A stretch of DNA of 64,000 bases from CAVQFO01 sp963711725 (GTDB lineage: Bacteria > Pseudomonadota > Gammaproteobacteria > Nitrococcales > Aquisalimonadaceae). Shown here one piece after another: positions 33,600 through 41,969 of this stretch. The notes under the pieces are model-generated. The model was given only the letters and a program-made list of their open reading frames with translations. It searched no databases and was not told the origin of the DNA. The translations under genes and the position numbers were made by a program. The stretch covers positions 35,223 to 99,222 of the forward strand of contig CAVQFO010000032.1 of the NCBI GenBank assembly GCA_963711725.1. Reading direction: 5' to 3'. Position 1 is the stretch's first letter, and each line of letters begins with the position of its first letter.

Positions 33600-33613
33600 T
33601 TGATCGAGGTCAA
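33600..33613. promoter_or_regulatory. FNR/Anr-like box TTGAT-N4-GTCAA
   Basis: One mismatch to the FNR consensus. With the box at 33550 it forms a pair 50 bp apart in the ompW/lipoprotein divergent gap. Confidence 0.55.
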
Positions 33614-33689
33614 TTGCCGACGTTGGCGGAACGCCTAGTTTGGCCTCGCGGCGACTCGAGTCGCCTTCCGGTTGGGACGCTTGTAAACC

Positions 33690-33705
33690 ATACCCGGTAT
33701 AGTAT
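33690..33705. promoter_or_regulatory. Palindromic operator candidate ATAC-N8-GTAT (copy 1)
   Basis: The 16-mer shares ATACCC-N4-TAGTAT with a second copy at 37485-37500 in front of the DUF2202 gene. AT-rich half sites around a G/C tract resemble operators of CsoR/RcnR/FrmR-type repressors. It lies about 95-145 bp upstream of the lipoprotein gene. Confidence 0.45.
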
Positions 33706-33850
33706 GTTGGGGTCGAGTTGCGGGCTGAGTTCCCGCAAGTGCTACAGATGGCGGCTTTGAAAAAGCTAAACGTATCAATGCGTAAGGAATTGTTCTCAAT
33801 GAGAATGAAGAAAAGCAGAATCACGAATCGGAGTCCCGGTCCTTGCGGCA

Positions 33851-36760
33851 TTGATTCCGATGGCCATGGGCCTGATCCTCGCCGGCTGTGGCGGCGGGGG
33901 CAGCAGCAAGGATTTGGCGGCCGAGAAGATCGTCGAGGCCAACCTCAACGAACAAGTTGACCAGATCGGCGGGGCCGCCACTTCGGTGGCCCGGTTCGTG
34001 GACGGCTCCGGCGCCAACTGGGCGGTCTACAACATGGCCGACCGGCTGGTAGCCACGCAGGTGGCGACGACGAAAGGGCCGATCTACGAGATCTCCACCG
34101 GGTCCTTTATCAAGGACATCGAGATCGTCACCTACGGCGGCACGCGCTACGCACTGCTGGCCCTGGGCCGCGGCGGCATCGGCGTGGTGGATCTGAGCGA
34201 CCCCGCCAATATGACTCTGCGCTACACGGTAAACGTGAATTACGAGCAGACCGGAATCAGCTTCACCGAGGGTGGGGGCGACATCCTCACCGATCAGACG
34301 ATCTCCAGCGCCGATGCCCCGATCAGTTCCCTGGTGACCGACGGCACGACGCTGTGGATCGGCGACGAAGGCTACGGCATTCACGAAACGGCGCTGAGCA
34401 ACCTCATTGGCGCCGCGCCGGTCAAGGAATCGGACGGTACCCTCAAGATCGATGCGGAGACTTATACCCTCCAGTACGCCGGCGAGAACCCCTGGGGAGG
34501 CCCGCTGGACCTGAAGCTGGTGGGCGGAAAGCTCTACGCGGCCTTGGGTTTCCTGGGCATCGGCATCTACAACCCGACTACCTTGGCCCGGGACGGCGGC
34601 TACAACATCTACACCGACGCTTCGGTGACCGAGGACTGGGAGGTGAACAAGAGCGTGGCCAGTCAGGTTCAGTCGCCAACCGCGGACTACACGGACCCCG
34701 TGACGGGCATGCCCAACTACAAGCAGGCCGCTTTCGAGATCAACCAAGTCTGGCGTGATGGCGTCAGCGCGGCCACCCCGTGGGCGGACTTCGACCGCTA
34801 CGGCAAGTACTACTACAACGCCCGCAAATTGGATGTGGCGACCGTGGGTGCCGAGACGTACGTCTACATCGCCTACGGCCTGGGCGGCCTGGTTGCGGTG
34901 AATGCCACCAACCCAGCCAACATCCAGTATCTGGGCTACGCACCGGCCGTGCCGGCTCACGGCCCCGAAAAGGCGACGGGCCAGCAGTCCCAGAGCATCT
35001 TTCCGCACTTCGGTTCGGGCATGTTGAAGGAAGCCGGCGTCGTCGACGTCAAGGTGGATACGGCTACCGACAAGGTCTACTACGCGGACCATTTCGCCGG
35101 GCTGGTGGTGCTGGATCACGCCTCAACACCTGCGGCCAACTGGCATGGTCCGGCCGGCGCCAATGCCTATGACAACAACACCATGGGCAGTCTGGGCGAC
35201 CACTGGCCCGACTACGAGTTCGTGACCTCCTATGACATGTCGCCGTCCGATCCCACCGAGGAGGAATCCCTGCCGAAGTGGTTGACCGAGGCTCCCGCCA
35301 TGCTGGCCACCGGCGAGATCAGCGGACACGGCGGTGCCATGTTCCTGATGCCGACCATCGACAATGCCACGGGCAATGTCGATATCGTGCAGACAACCGG
35401 GGCAGGCGGCGTGAACTTCATCGATCTGGGCAACCTCGGCGCCGCAGCCATGGCCGACCGCTTCTCGGCACCCGTCTACTTTCCGACTACATCGGAAGTG
35501 GGAGCCGCCGCCGACGGCTCCGCGACCCAGGCCATGTCCGTGGGGCACACTGGGGGGGTGACCGCCGACGATCATTTCCTTTACGTGGCTGACGGTCCGC
35601 ACGGGATGAGCATCTGGCGTATCGCCGACGACAGCGGCAAGCCCATCGACGATCCCCACGTTGTCGCGAATACCGTGCAGAGCGAGGGTACGGTGACCGT
35701 CGGTGGTGCCGACATTCTTCCGACACCGCACGCCTATCAAGTGATCATGGGCACAGCCGGCAACGATGCCTACGTCATGTCCCAGAGCCTGGGCGTGCGG
35801 CGGGTGAACGTCGCCGGGGTGAAAAGCGGTAACGGCGCCGTCGGTGCGCCCCTGCTGCTGGCGCCGAGTGCCTCGGATGTTTACGAGCACAGCCTGGAGA
35901 CGGGCAAGGTCGGCGGCATCAAGGGTCAGGACCACGCCTACGACATGGTTGTTTATGGTCATTACGGGGTGGTTGCCGACGGCAGCAACGGCCTCACGGT
36001 CTACGACCTCAGCGTTGACCCCACCACGGGCACCCAGGTGGTGGCCAATATCGGTGCGGCCAGCGGCCAGCCGGAAGTGGGCCGGGCCCAGGCGGTGAAG
36101 CTTTGGACCGACAGCGCCACCGGCAAGGTCTACGCCCTGGTGGCTGCAGGGTCCAGCGGTATTGGCGTGGTGGACATGACCGATCTGTTGGTTAATGGCC
36201 AGACGCCGGGCATGAACTTGGTCAAGCTGTTCGAGCCCATAAAGACGGAGGCGGACCACGTGGGTGCCGCCGACGGCCATAGCGTCGATATCGAAGTGGT
36301 GGGTGACTATGCCTACGTGAGCTATGACAGCTTCGGCATCGTCTGCTATCGCATCGCCGACCTGATCGCGCCGCTCCCCACCGGTATCGCGCCCACCGAG
36401 GTATGGGACAAGGGCGGCACCTACGACTACCGCCCGGTGGCCGTCTCCCGGTTCCGGCTGCAGGAGCAGCCCGGTTTCGAGACCGCGGACGGAACCGCTC
36501 AGTACATGACGCCCCAGTACTTCCCGGCCGATCGCCTGCTGATGGACGAAAACGGCAAGGTCTATGTTCTGGACAAGCCGAAGCTCTTCTTCTACGTGGC
36601 TTACGGCGCAAGCGGTGTCGTCAAGCTCGACTGGATCGACCCGGCGAACCCCGTGCTGCTTCAGCACAAGGAAACCGTGGGTACGGCGGTCGATACGGCC
36701 ATTGCCAATGGCCGCGTCTACGCGGCGGACAGCGATGGGGGCGTGGCGATCTTTAAATAG
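33851..36760 (+). CDS. Large lipoprotein with LVIVD-type beta-propeller repeats (5' frame break)
   Basis: The open frame gives 969 residues beginning MIPMAMGLILAGCGGGG, whose LAGC is a lipobox. The positively charged signal start is in another frame: ATG 33799 (AAGGA at 33784-33788) encodes MRMKKSRITNRS, and dropping one base near 33835-33838 joins it to VLAALIPMAMG. The true start is thus probably 33799. The mature protein contains at least eight repeats of the type YVADGPHGMSIWRI, VVADGSNGLTVYDL and ALVAAGSSGIGVVDM, characteristic of LVIVD propellers. It is expected to be anchored to the outer membrane. Function is unknown; a choice-of-anchor or adhesin role is possible. A rho-independent terminator follows. 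Confidence 0.8.
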   Translation: MIPMAMGLILAGCGGGGSSKDLAAEKIVEANLNEQVDQIGGAATSVARFVDGSGANWAVYNMADRLVATQVATTKGPIYEISTGSFIKDIEIVTYGGTRYALLALGRGGIGVVDLSDPANMTLRYTVNVNYEQTGISFTEGGGDILTDQTISSADAPISSLVTDGTTLWIGDEGYGIHETALSNLIGAAPVKESDGTLKIDAETYTLQYAGENPWGGPLDLKLVGGKLYAALGFLGIGIYNPTTLARDGGYNIYTDASVTEDWEVNKSVASQVQSPTADYTDPVTGMPNYKQAAFEINQVWRDGVSAATPWADFDRYGKYYYNARKLDVATVGAETYVYIAYGLGGLVAVNATNPANIQYLGYAPAVPAHGPEKATGQQSQSIFPHFGSGMLKEAGVVDVKVDTATDKVYYADHFAGLVVLDHASTPAANWHGPAGANAYDNNTMGSLGDHWPDYEFVTSYDMSPSDPTEEESLPKWLTEAPAMLATGEISGHGGAMFLMPTIDNATGNVDIVQTTGAGGVNFIDLGNLGAAAMADRFSAPVYFPTTSEVGAAADGSATQAMSVGHTGGVTADDHFLYVADGPHGMSIWRIADDSGKPIDDPHVVANTVQSEGTVTVGGADILPTPHAYQVIMGTAGNDAYVMSQSLGVRRVNVAGVKSGNGAVGAPLLLAPSASDVYEHSLETGKVGGIKGQDHAYDMVVYGHYGVVADGSNGLTVYDLSVDPTTGTQVVANIGAASGQPEVGRAQAVKLWTDSATGKVYALVAAGSSGIGVVDMTDLLVNGQTPGMNLVKLFEPIKTEADHVGAADGHSVDIEVVGDYAYVSYDSFGIVCYRIADLIAPLPTGIAPTEVWDKGGTYDYRPVAVSRFRLQEQPGFETADGTAQYMTPQYFPADRLLMDENGKVYVLDKPKLFFYVAYGASGVVKLDWIDPANPVLLQHKETVGTAVDTAIANGRVYAADSDGGVAIFK

Positions 36761-36787
36761 ATTTGCCCTCCGCCTGCCATCAAAGCA

Positions 36788-36820
36788 AAAGGCCGGGCAA
36801 CATGCCCGGCCTTTCTTTTG
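36788..36820. terminator. Rho-independent terminator (bidirectional)
   Basis: AAAGGCCGGGCA pairs with TGCCCGGCCTTT and is followed by CTTTT on the plus strand. Upstream AAAGCAAAAGG gives a T-rich end on the minus strand too. It separates the convergent lipoprotein and DUF2202 genes. Confidence 0.9.
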
Positions 36821-36838
36821 GTTGCTCCGCGACGCCGT

Positions 36839-37480
36839 TACAGGCGCGTGGGACGTGTCGTTTCCTCCAGGAGAATCTGCTCGACCTCTGATTGCGGGCA
36901 GATATTGCGATTCGTAGGTCTCGCCGGCAGCTTCGATATTGGTCACAAAAGCCCGCAAGTGGTTCTTGGATCCTTCGCGCAAGTTGTCGTAGACCCGGTC
37001 CAAATCCTGACCGTCCGCCTCGGCGATGGCGTGAGCCAAGTCGTCCATGTCCGTCTCCTCGATCAGCCCGCCCACATAGAGCGCGCTGAGCAGATCCCGC
37101 GATCCCGCGGCGGCGAGACGGTCATAGAGAGCCTGCAGGTCGGGATTGACGAAATAGCCATGGACGTCCCGCGCGGCGGGATCCTCGACGCCATACTTGG
37201 CGATCAGGTCGCCGACGGCATCGAAGTGCTGTTGTTCTGCTTCCATGATGTTGGCGAAGACGTCACGGCCATAGATCCCATAAAAGGTGAGATAGACGTC
37301 GCGTGCCAGCTTCTCTTCCTCGCGCATATATTTCAGCGTGGCGACCTCGGCTTCGCCAAGGGGAGCGGCCGTGGCCTCGTCAGTGGCTCCTTTGCCTGGT
37401 CCCCATGCCATAGCGGTTGTTGATGCGGCGCTTAGCGTGGCGACGAGAGCAACGGCTCTGATGGATCGAAAGGTCAGCAT
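36839..37480 (-). CDS. DUF2202 (ferritin-like) secreted protein, frame break near the 3' end
   Basis: Starts at ATG 37480 with a signal peptide ending near TTAMA. The mature part is a DUF2202 helical domain: LKYMREEEKLARDVYLTFYG, then IMEAEQQHFDAVGDLIAKYG, with the E/ExxH residues of the ferritin-like fold. The uncorrected frame runs on through the terminator. Removing one base in a GGG run near 36897-36899 gives YLPQSEVEQILLEETTRPTRL and a stop at 36839-36841, the ending expected for the family. The protein is probably periplasmic and possibly metal-binding. The operator candidate at 37485-37500 sits directly before the start. Confidence 0.85.
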
Positions 37481-37484
37481 TTAT

Positions 37485-37500
37485 ATACCCCCGGTAGTAT
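37485..37500. promoter_or_regulatory. Palindromic operator candidate ATAC-N8-GTAT (copy 2)
   Basis: ATACCCCCGGTAGTAT lies 5 bp upstream of the DUF2202 start, overlapping where the ribosome-binding site would be. It shares 12 of 16 positions with the copy at 33690-33705. The C5/G-tract flanked by ATAC/GTAT is like CsoR/RcnR-type sites. Confidence 0.45.
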
Positions 37501-37631
37501 ATGGATGAATCCAATATAGGTGGCCCGGGGGTGGGCGTCAAACGTCGCCACGTTGCGACACCATGCGATTGGAGGGCGGGGCGGCCCATCCGTAGCCGCC
37601 CCTGTTTGCTGATGGCGGCGCTGCGCCGAGG

Positions 37632-39206
37632 TCAGTCGCGGTCGCCGTAGCGGCCGTAGCTCCGGGTCGCCACGGTGCCGGTAGTCGAATCCAGAAACAA
37701 CCGCCGGTTGCGGTGGTGGCGGTGTCCGAAGTCGAACATCGATTCAAGGCTGCCCGCCTTGGCGTCGAAGGATTCGTCACCGATGCGGCCCAGGTTCCAG
37801 TTGTCCTCGATGAATCGCAGGATGGATGCCTGATCGGTGACGCTATGGTCCACATAGTTCTCCTTGGCCCAGGGCGAGATCACGAGCAGGGGCAGGCGGG
37901 GGCCGTAGCCGCAGCGGTCCGGGTAGGCGCCGCCGGCGTTGTCGCCGCACAGGCCCTGGCCGGCCAGGGCGTCGTTGGCGGGATCGGAGGAGTGGCTGAC
38001 GATGGGGCCCATGACGTGGTCGTACCAGCCGTCGGAGTCGTCGTAGGCGATGATCACGGCGGTGTCGCGCCATTCCGGCGAGCGTTGCAGGCGGTTGATG
38101 GTCTGCACCAGGAAGGTCTGTTCATCCAGCGGATCCGAGTAGCCGGCGTGGCCGTCCTGGTAGGCGGCGGCCTTGAGGAAGCTGACGGCGGGCAGGTTGC
38201 CGGCGTTCACAGCGGTCCAGAAGTCGCTCAGATCGTACTGGTGATTGGCTTGGTCCTGGCGACCGATCATGGCCACCGAGCTGGGCGGCAGATGGTGTGG
38301 ATTGGAGGTGGATTGGTAGTACTGGAACGGCTCGTGGTGCGGGATGTAGTCGCGCACGCTGACCCCGCCGATGTTGGTGCTGTGAGTGTCGCACACGGCA
38401 CTGCCGTCGGGGTTGCGGCTGCTGGGTTTGAAGCCGCCCTCGAACCAGCCCCAGGTGACCCCGTTTTCGTTCAGCAGGTCGCCCACGTTCTTGTTGCCTT
38501 CGACCATGGATACGGTGGGATAGCGGCTGGTGGAGCAGTCGTCGAAGGTGGGGTCGGGATCGTTGATCACCGTGCCCACGCCGTTGGCATCGGGGCTCAC
38601 CACTCCGTAAGTGTCGTTGGCCGGGTCGGTGGAGATGGCGCCGTGAGTCTGGCCGGAAACCAGGTTAAGGGCGCCGGGCGTGGACGGGCCGAAGGTGGTG
38701 TTGAAGGAGTTGTCGCTCATGGCGAAGTGCTGGGCGTAGTTCCACATGGCCGTAACGGTGTTGCCGTCGTAGTAGTCCATCACCAGGTTGGGCTTGGTGA
38801 CTTCGGGGGTGGCGCAGGACTCCCGATTGGTGAATTCCACGAACTTGTCCATCAGTCCGTGGTTGAAGGCCCGTTGCTCATCGCCGTAGTGATGGTCCTG
38901 ATCGCAGGTCAGGGCTTCGATGCGAGCGAGACGTTCCGGGTTCGCCGCGTTCGGATTGTGTTGCAGCAACTGCTCGCCCAGGCCGTTGACGGCCGGTGTG
39001 CCCGGTGCCGCGTGGAACTGTGGGACGCCCGCGGGATTGAGTGCCTGCGGGTAGGTTGCGAAATAGTGATCGAAGGACACGTTTTCCTGAAAGATGACGA
39101 CCACGTGGCGAATGGGGGTGCGCGCTGCCTGTGCGGTCGGCGCGGTGGCTGCGGCCGCCAGTGCGAGAGCGGTACACCATCGGCGGGAAGTGTTGAGCAT
39201 CGACAT
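37632..39206 (-). CDS. Secreted phosphoesterase (phospholipase C / acid phosphatase AcpA family)
   Basis: A 524-residue protein starting at ATG 39206 with AGGAG upstream; the open frame to 39653 is not needed. A signal peptide ends near TAQAA. The PF04185-type fold is shown by IRHVVVIFQENVSFDHYFATYP at the N-terminus (ENxSFDH metal/nucleophile motif), ADPSTPGALNLVSG-like FGPSTPGALNLVSGQTHG, and the C-terminal YDDSDGWYDHVMGP and LLVISPWAKENYVDH. It releases phosphate or head groups from lipids or phosphoesters in the periplasm or outside. It is encoded alone, divergent from the symporter gene. Confidence 0.9.
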   Translation of the reverse strand: MSMLNTSRRWCTALALAAAATAPTAQAARTPIRHVVVIFQENVSFDHYFATYPQALNPAGVPQFHAAPGTPAVNGLGEQLLQHNPNAANPERLARIEALTCDQDHHYGDEQRAFNHGLMDKFVEFTNRESCATPEVTKPNLVMDYYDGNTVTAMWNYAQHFAMSDNSFNTTFGPSTPGALNLVSGQTHGAISTDPANDTYGVVSPDANGVGTVINDPDPTFDDCSTSRYPTVSMVEGNKNVGDLLNENGVTWGWFEGGFKPSSRNPDGSAVCDTHSTNIGGVSVRDYIPHHEPFQYYQSTSNPHHLPPSSVAMIGRQDQANHQYDLSDFWTAVNAGNLPAVSFLKAAAYQDGHAGYSDPLDEQTFLVQTINRLQRSPEWRDTAVIIAYDDSDGWYDHVMGPIVSHSSDPANDALAGQGLCGDNAGGAYPDRCGYGPRLPLLVISPWAKENYVDHSVTDQASILRFIEDNWNLGRIGDESFDAKAGSLESMFDFGHRHHRNRRLFLDSTTGTVATRSYGRYGDRD

Positions 39207-39455
39207 GGTTTTCTCCTGGGTGTTGGATCCGGGTGGAGCCCCGGACGAACAGCGATTGCGATGAGGTGTCGGCGAACACCGAAGGCCGGACGCGGGCTCG
39301 GCTTCGGAGGTCACGGGCCGCAGCATAGGGCGCGATATTGACAGCCCGACGACGCGTCGATGACCGCGGGAAGAAGGTTTGATGACTGGCGATTTGGTTT
39401 GACGCCGGAAGGCGCACAAGTAGGGTGAACGGGGAGGTGGAACGGGAGACGAACA

Positions 39456-40826
39456 ATGCTGGACGCGATCAACCACGCGCTGAGCGCCTTCACGGATTAC
39501 GTATGGGGCACACCGTTGGTGGTGCTGCTGGTGGGCGGCGGGCTCTTTTTCGTGGTCTATACCCGGTTCATCCCCTTTCGGCACTTCGGCCACGCGCTGG
39601 CCATTTTGCGGGGGCAATACGACGACCCGGAGGATCCGGGAGATATTCCTCATTACCAGGCACTATCCGGAGCCTTGTCCGGCACGCTGGGGCTGGGGAA
39701 CATCGCAGGCGTGGCCGTGGCCATGCACGCCGGCGGACCGGGCGCCGTATTCTGGATGTGGGTGACCGCGCTGGTGGGCGTTGCGACCAAGTTCGTAAGT
39801 TGCAGCCTGTCGATCATGTACCGGGGATACGACAGTGAAGGGCATCTGCAGGGCGGGCCCATGTACGTGATCCGGGAGGGCTTGGGGCGGAGCTGGCAGC
39901 CGTTGGCCGTTTTCTTCTGTGTGGCGGCCCTGTTCGGCACCTTGCCGGCGTTTCAGATCAATCAGCTGACCCAGATCGTGCGTGATGTGGTTGCCGTTCC
40001 CAACGGCTGGACCGGCCCGGAGCACCACTTCACCTTCGACCTGATCTTCGGTCTGGCCATGGCGGTGTTCATCGGCTACGTGATCTTCGGCGGCGTGAAG
40101 CGCGTGGGCAGTACCGCCGGCCGTTTGGTGCCGCTGATGGTGCTGCTGTACCTGGCCGCCACCGTGTTCATCCTGGCGGTAAACGCCGCCGAGATTCCGC
40201 ACGCGATCGCCATGATCGTCACGGACGCCTTTTCCGGCAAGGCCATCGCCGGCGGTGCCTTGGGTGTGATGGCGATCGGCGTGCGCCAGGGGGCGTTTTC
40301 CAACGAAGCCGGGATCGGAACGGCGGTCATGGCTCACGGCGCCGCCAAGACACGGGAGCCGATCCGCGAGGGCCTGGTCGCCATGCTGGGTCCCGTGATC
40401 GACACCATCATTGTCTGCAGTTGCACGGCCCTGGCCATCCTGGTCACCGGCGCCTGGCACAGCAGCGACAACGGTGTGGCGTTGACCAACAACGCGTTCC
40501 AACAGTCCATGGGCCCTTACGGTGCGTGGCTGCTGACGCTGATCGTGGTGTTTTTCAGCATGAGCACCATGTTCACGTTCTGGTACTACGGCGCCAAGTG
40601 CCTGGGCTACCTGATCGGGGCGCATCGGCAGCATTGGTATCGGTGGTTGTACCTGGCGCTGGTGGTGGGTGGAAGCGTGATTTCGGTGAAGGCCGTGGTG
40701 GGTTTGATTACCGGCTTTTACGGCTTGATGGCGTTGCCCAATATGATCGCTACGTTGAGGTTGTCGCCGCGGGTTGTGGCGGCGGCGCGGGATTATTTTG
40801 GGCGCTTGGGGAAGGGGGAGATGTGA
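39456..40826 (+). CDS. Alanine/glycine:cation symporter family protein (AGCS)
   Basis: A 456-residue inner-membrane symporter with about 11 TM helices. Family signatures are present: YQALSGALSGTLGLGNIAGV near residues 66-85 (substrate/Na+ site), GGPMYVIREGLG, RQGAFSNEAGIGTAVMAHGA and STMFTFWYYGAKCLGYL. It imports Ala or Gly with Na+ or H+. The end after YFGRLGKGEM is slightly short of some members but plausible. No partner genes are adjacent. Confidence 0.9.
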   Translation: MLDAINHALSAFTDYVWGTPLVVLLVGGGLFFVVYTRFIPFRHFGHALAILRGQYDDPEDPGDIPHYQALSGALSGTLGLGNIAGVAVAMHAGGPGAVFWMWVTALVGVATKFVSCSLSIMYRGYDSEGHLQGGPMYVIREGLGRSWQPLAVFFCVAALFGTLPAFQINQLTQIVRDVVAVPNGWTGPEHHFTFDLIFGLAMAVFIGYVIFGGVKRVGSTAGRLVPLMVLLYLAATVFILAVNAAEIPHAIAMIVTDAFSGKAIAGGALGVMAIGVRQGAFSNEAGIGTAVMAHGAAKTREPIREGLVAMLGPVIDTIIVCSCTALAILVTGAWHSSDNGVALTNNAFQQSMGPYGAWLLTLIVVFFSMSTMFTFWYYGAKCLGYLIGAHRQHWYRWLYLALVVGGSVISVKAVVGLITGFYGLMALPNMIATLRLSPRVVAAARDYFGRLGKGEM

Positions 40827-40843
40827 TGTGGCTTCGCCGGATT

Positions 40844-40870
40844 GGTGGGATTCGCTGCGCTCTACCCACC
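40844..40870. repeat. REP-like palindrome GGTGGG...CCCACC
   Basis: GGTGGGA and TCTACCCACC flank TTCGCTGCGC, a common REP type. It is the first of a series of repeats that fill 40827-41501; no gene is seen there. Confidence 0.6.
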
Positions 40871-40941
40871 CTACATCTAAGGGCACCTAGTCTTGGAGTT
40901 GGCACCTCTTACCCCCCCGTTGATGGCGCCGAGCACGGGTG

Positions 40942-41035
40942 CAAATGAAGGTCTGAGCCCGTTAGGGGCGGGCAATGGATTGCCCGCGTGGGCCTCCAGC
41001 ACAAGGACGTGCTGTAGGCCCACCGCCTTCATTTG
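40942..41035. repeat. Structured repeat I: closing stem with two hairpins
   Basis: A perfect 10-bp closing stem (40942-40951 with 41026-41035) encloses two hairpins. The first is 40968-40976 with 40979-40987, a 9-bp perfect stem. The second is 40988-41002 with 41009-41023, 14 of 15 pairs. The fold is a three-way junction. Confidence 0.7.
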
Positions 41036-41077
41036 GGCCCGCGCGCAGGGAACCCGAAGGGCGACATCCCGGGGTGC

Positions 41078-41391
41078 CCTTTCTTTGGGTTACGTTTATG
41101 GGAAGCCCGAAGCCTCCATATGCAGCCGCGCTCAGGTCTGTATTGGCCGTCTGGGTAGGCGCGGTGCCGGTCGCGTAGCCTGAGCTACGGGGCCGGCGCC
41201 GCAACACCGCCAGAGGCCAAAACAGACCTGAGCCCTTCGGGTTGCGGTCTGAGAGGCCACCCTGGGGTGTTGCGCCGCTTGACCGTAGGAGTTCTACGGC
41301 GCTGCGCGGCGCGCCTACCACGGAGGCCTCTCAGACCGCAACGCGGCTGCATATGGAGGCTTCGGGCTTCCCTCGGGCAAGCAAAGAAAGG
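41078..41391. repeat. Structured repeat II: long stem with three arms (four-way junction)
   Basis: A perfect 31-bp stem (41100-41130 with 41342-41372) is extended outward by a 10-bp stem (41078-41087 with 41382-41391). Inside are arm 1 (41131-41148 with 41215-41232, 17/18 pairs, tip CGTAGC-CTGA-GCTACG), a small CCC-TTC-GGG hairpin (41233-41241) and arm 2 (41242-41258 with 41325-41341, 17/17, tip CCGTAG-GAGTT-CTACGG). The flanking GTGCCCTTTCTTTGG and GCAAGCAAAGAAAGG resemble intergenic repeats of Xanthomonadales. Structured RNA or mobile cruciform element are both possible. Confidence 0.75.
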
Positions 41392-41467
41392 TAACTCGTC
41401 GTAGGGGCGCGAAAGCCCCGACCAATAAACCGCCGCGTAGCGGCTCAAGACCGTAGACCAAATGTAG

Positions 41468-41493
41468 GTCGGATTAGCGCAGCGTAATCCGAC
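41468..41493. repeat. REP-like palindrome GTCGGATTA...TAATCCGAC
   Basis: A 9-bp perfect stem around GCGCAGCG, preceded by TGTAG, a widespread intergenic repeat. It lies 9 bp past the ychJ stop and may end that transcript. Confidence 0.75.
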
Positions 41494-41501
41494 AATCCAC
41501 C

Positions 41502-41969
41502 TCACCGATCCCGGCCACAACACCGTTTGTACTTCCGCCCGCTGCCGCAGGGGCACGGCCCGTTGCGTGACGGCTGCCCGGTCTTCGGATGGATCTCCCC
41601 GTCGAGGTAATACCAGCGCCCGTCCTCGCGCACGAACCGGCTGGTTTCGTGCAAGGCGCCGGCGTGGTGGTGGGCGATGAATTCCACGATGCCGCGATCG
41701 TCATTTTCTCTGCCGGCTTCGGTGCGTCGGATTTCCAGACCGGACCAGCGGGGGGCGTTTGCCGTGTCGATGCGGGCGGGTCGGGTGGATGGGTGCCAAC
41801 TCTCGCTCAGATAGCGTTCCTCGCTCAGGACGAAGGCGGTATACCGCGAACGCATGAGGCGCTCCGCGGTAGGGGCGGGGACGCCGTTCAGCGCCGGTTC
41901 GCAGCAGTCGGCGAATGCCAGGCCCGAGCCGCAGGGACAGGCGGATTCGGCGGCCGGACGGTCGCTCAT
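41502..41969 (-). CDS. ychJ: YchJ-family protein with N- and C-terminal SEC-C motifs
   Basis: A 155-residue protein. An N-terminal zinc-binding SEC-C-like motif (CPCGSGLAFADCC), the UPF0225 core (ERLMRSRYTAFVLSEERYLSESWHPSTRP) and a C-terminal SEC-C motif (NGPCPCGSGRKYKRCC) are all present. The fold is NTF2-like; the biological role is unknown. The ATG overlaps the desaturase stop by 4 bp (ATGA), so the two are coexpressed. ATG 41969 is favoured over the longer open frame. Confidence 0.9.
   Translation of the reverse strand: MSDRPAAESACPCGSGLAFADCCEPALNGVPAPTAERLMRSRYTAFVLSEERYLSESWHPSTRPARIDTANAPRWSGLEIRRTEAGRENDDRGIVEFIAHHHAGALHETSRFVREDGRWYYLDGEIHPKTGQPSRNGPCPCGSGRKYKRCCGRDR

Noticed and set aside
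35123..36838. Extension of the DUF2202 reading frame to 785 codons
   Set aside because: After the family domain the frame passes the terminator and continues antisense to the lipoprotein gene; a single-base correction gives a natural stop at 36839.
39207..39653. Long upstream extension of the phosphoesterase frame
   Set aside because: It overlaps the divergent symporter start and lacks coding character; ATG 39206 has a good ribosome-binding site and begins a signal peptide.
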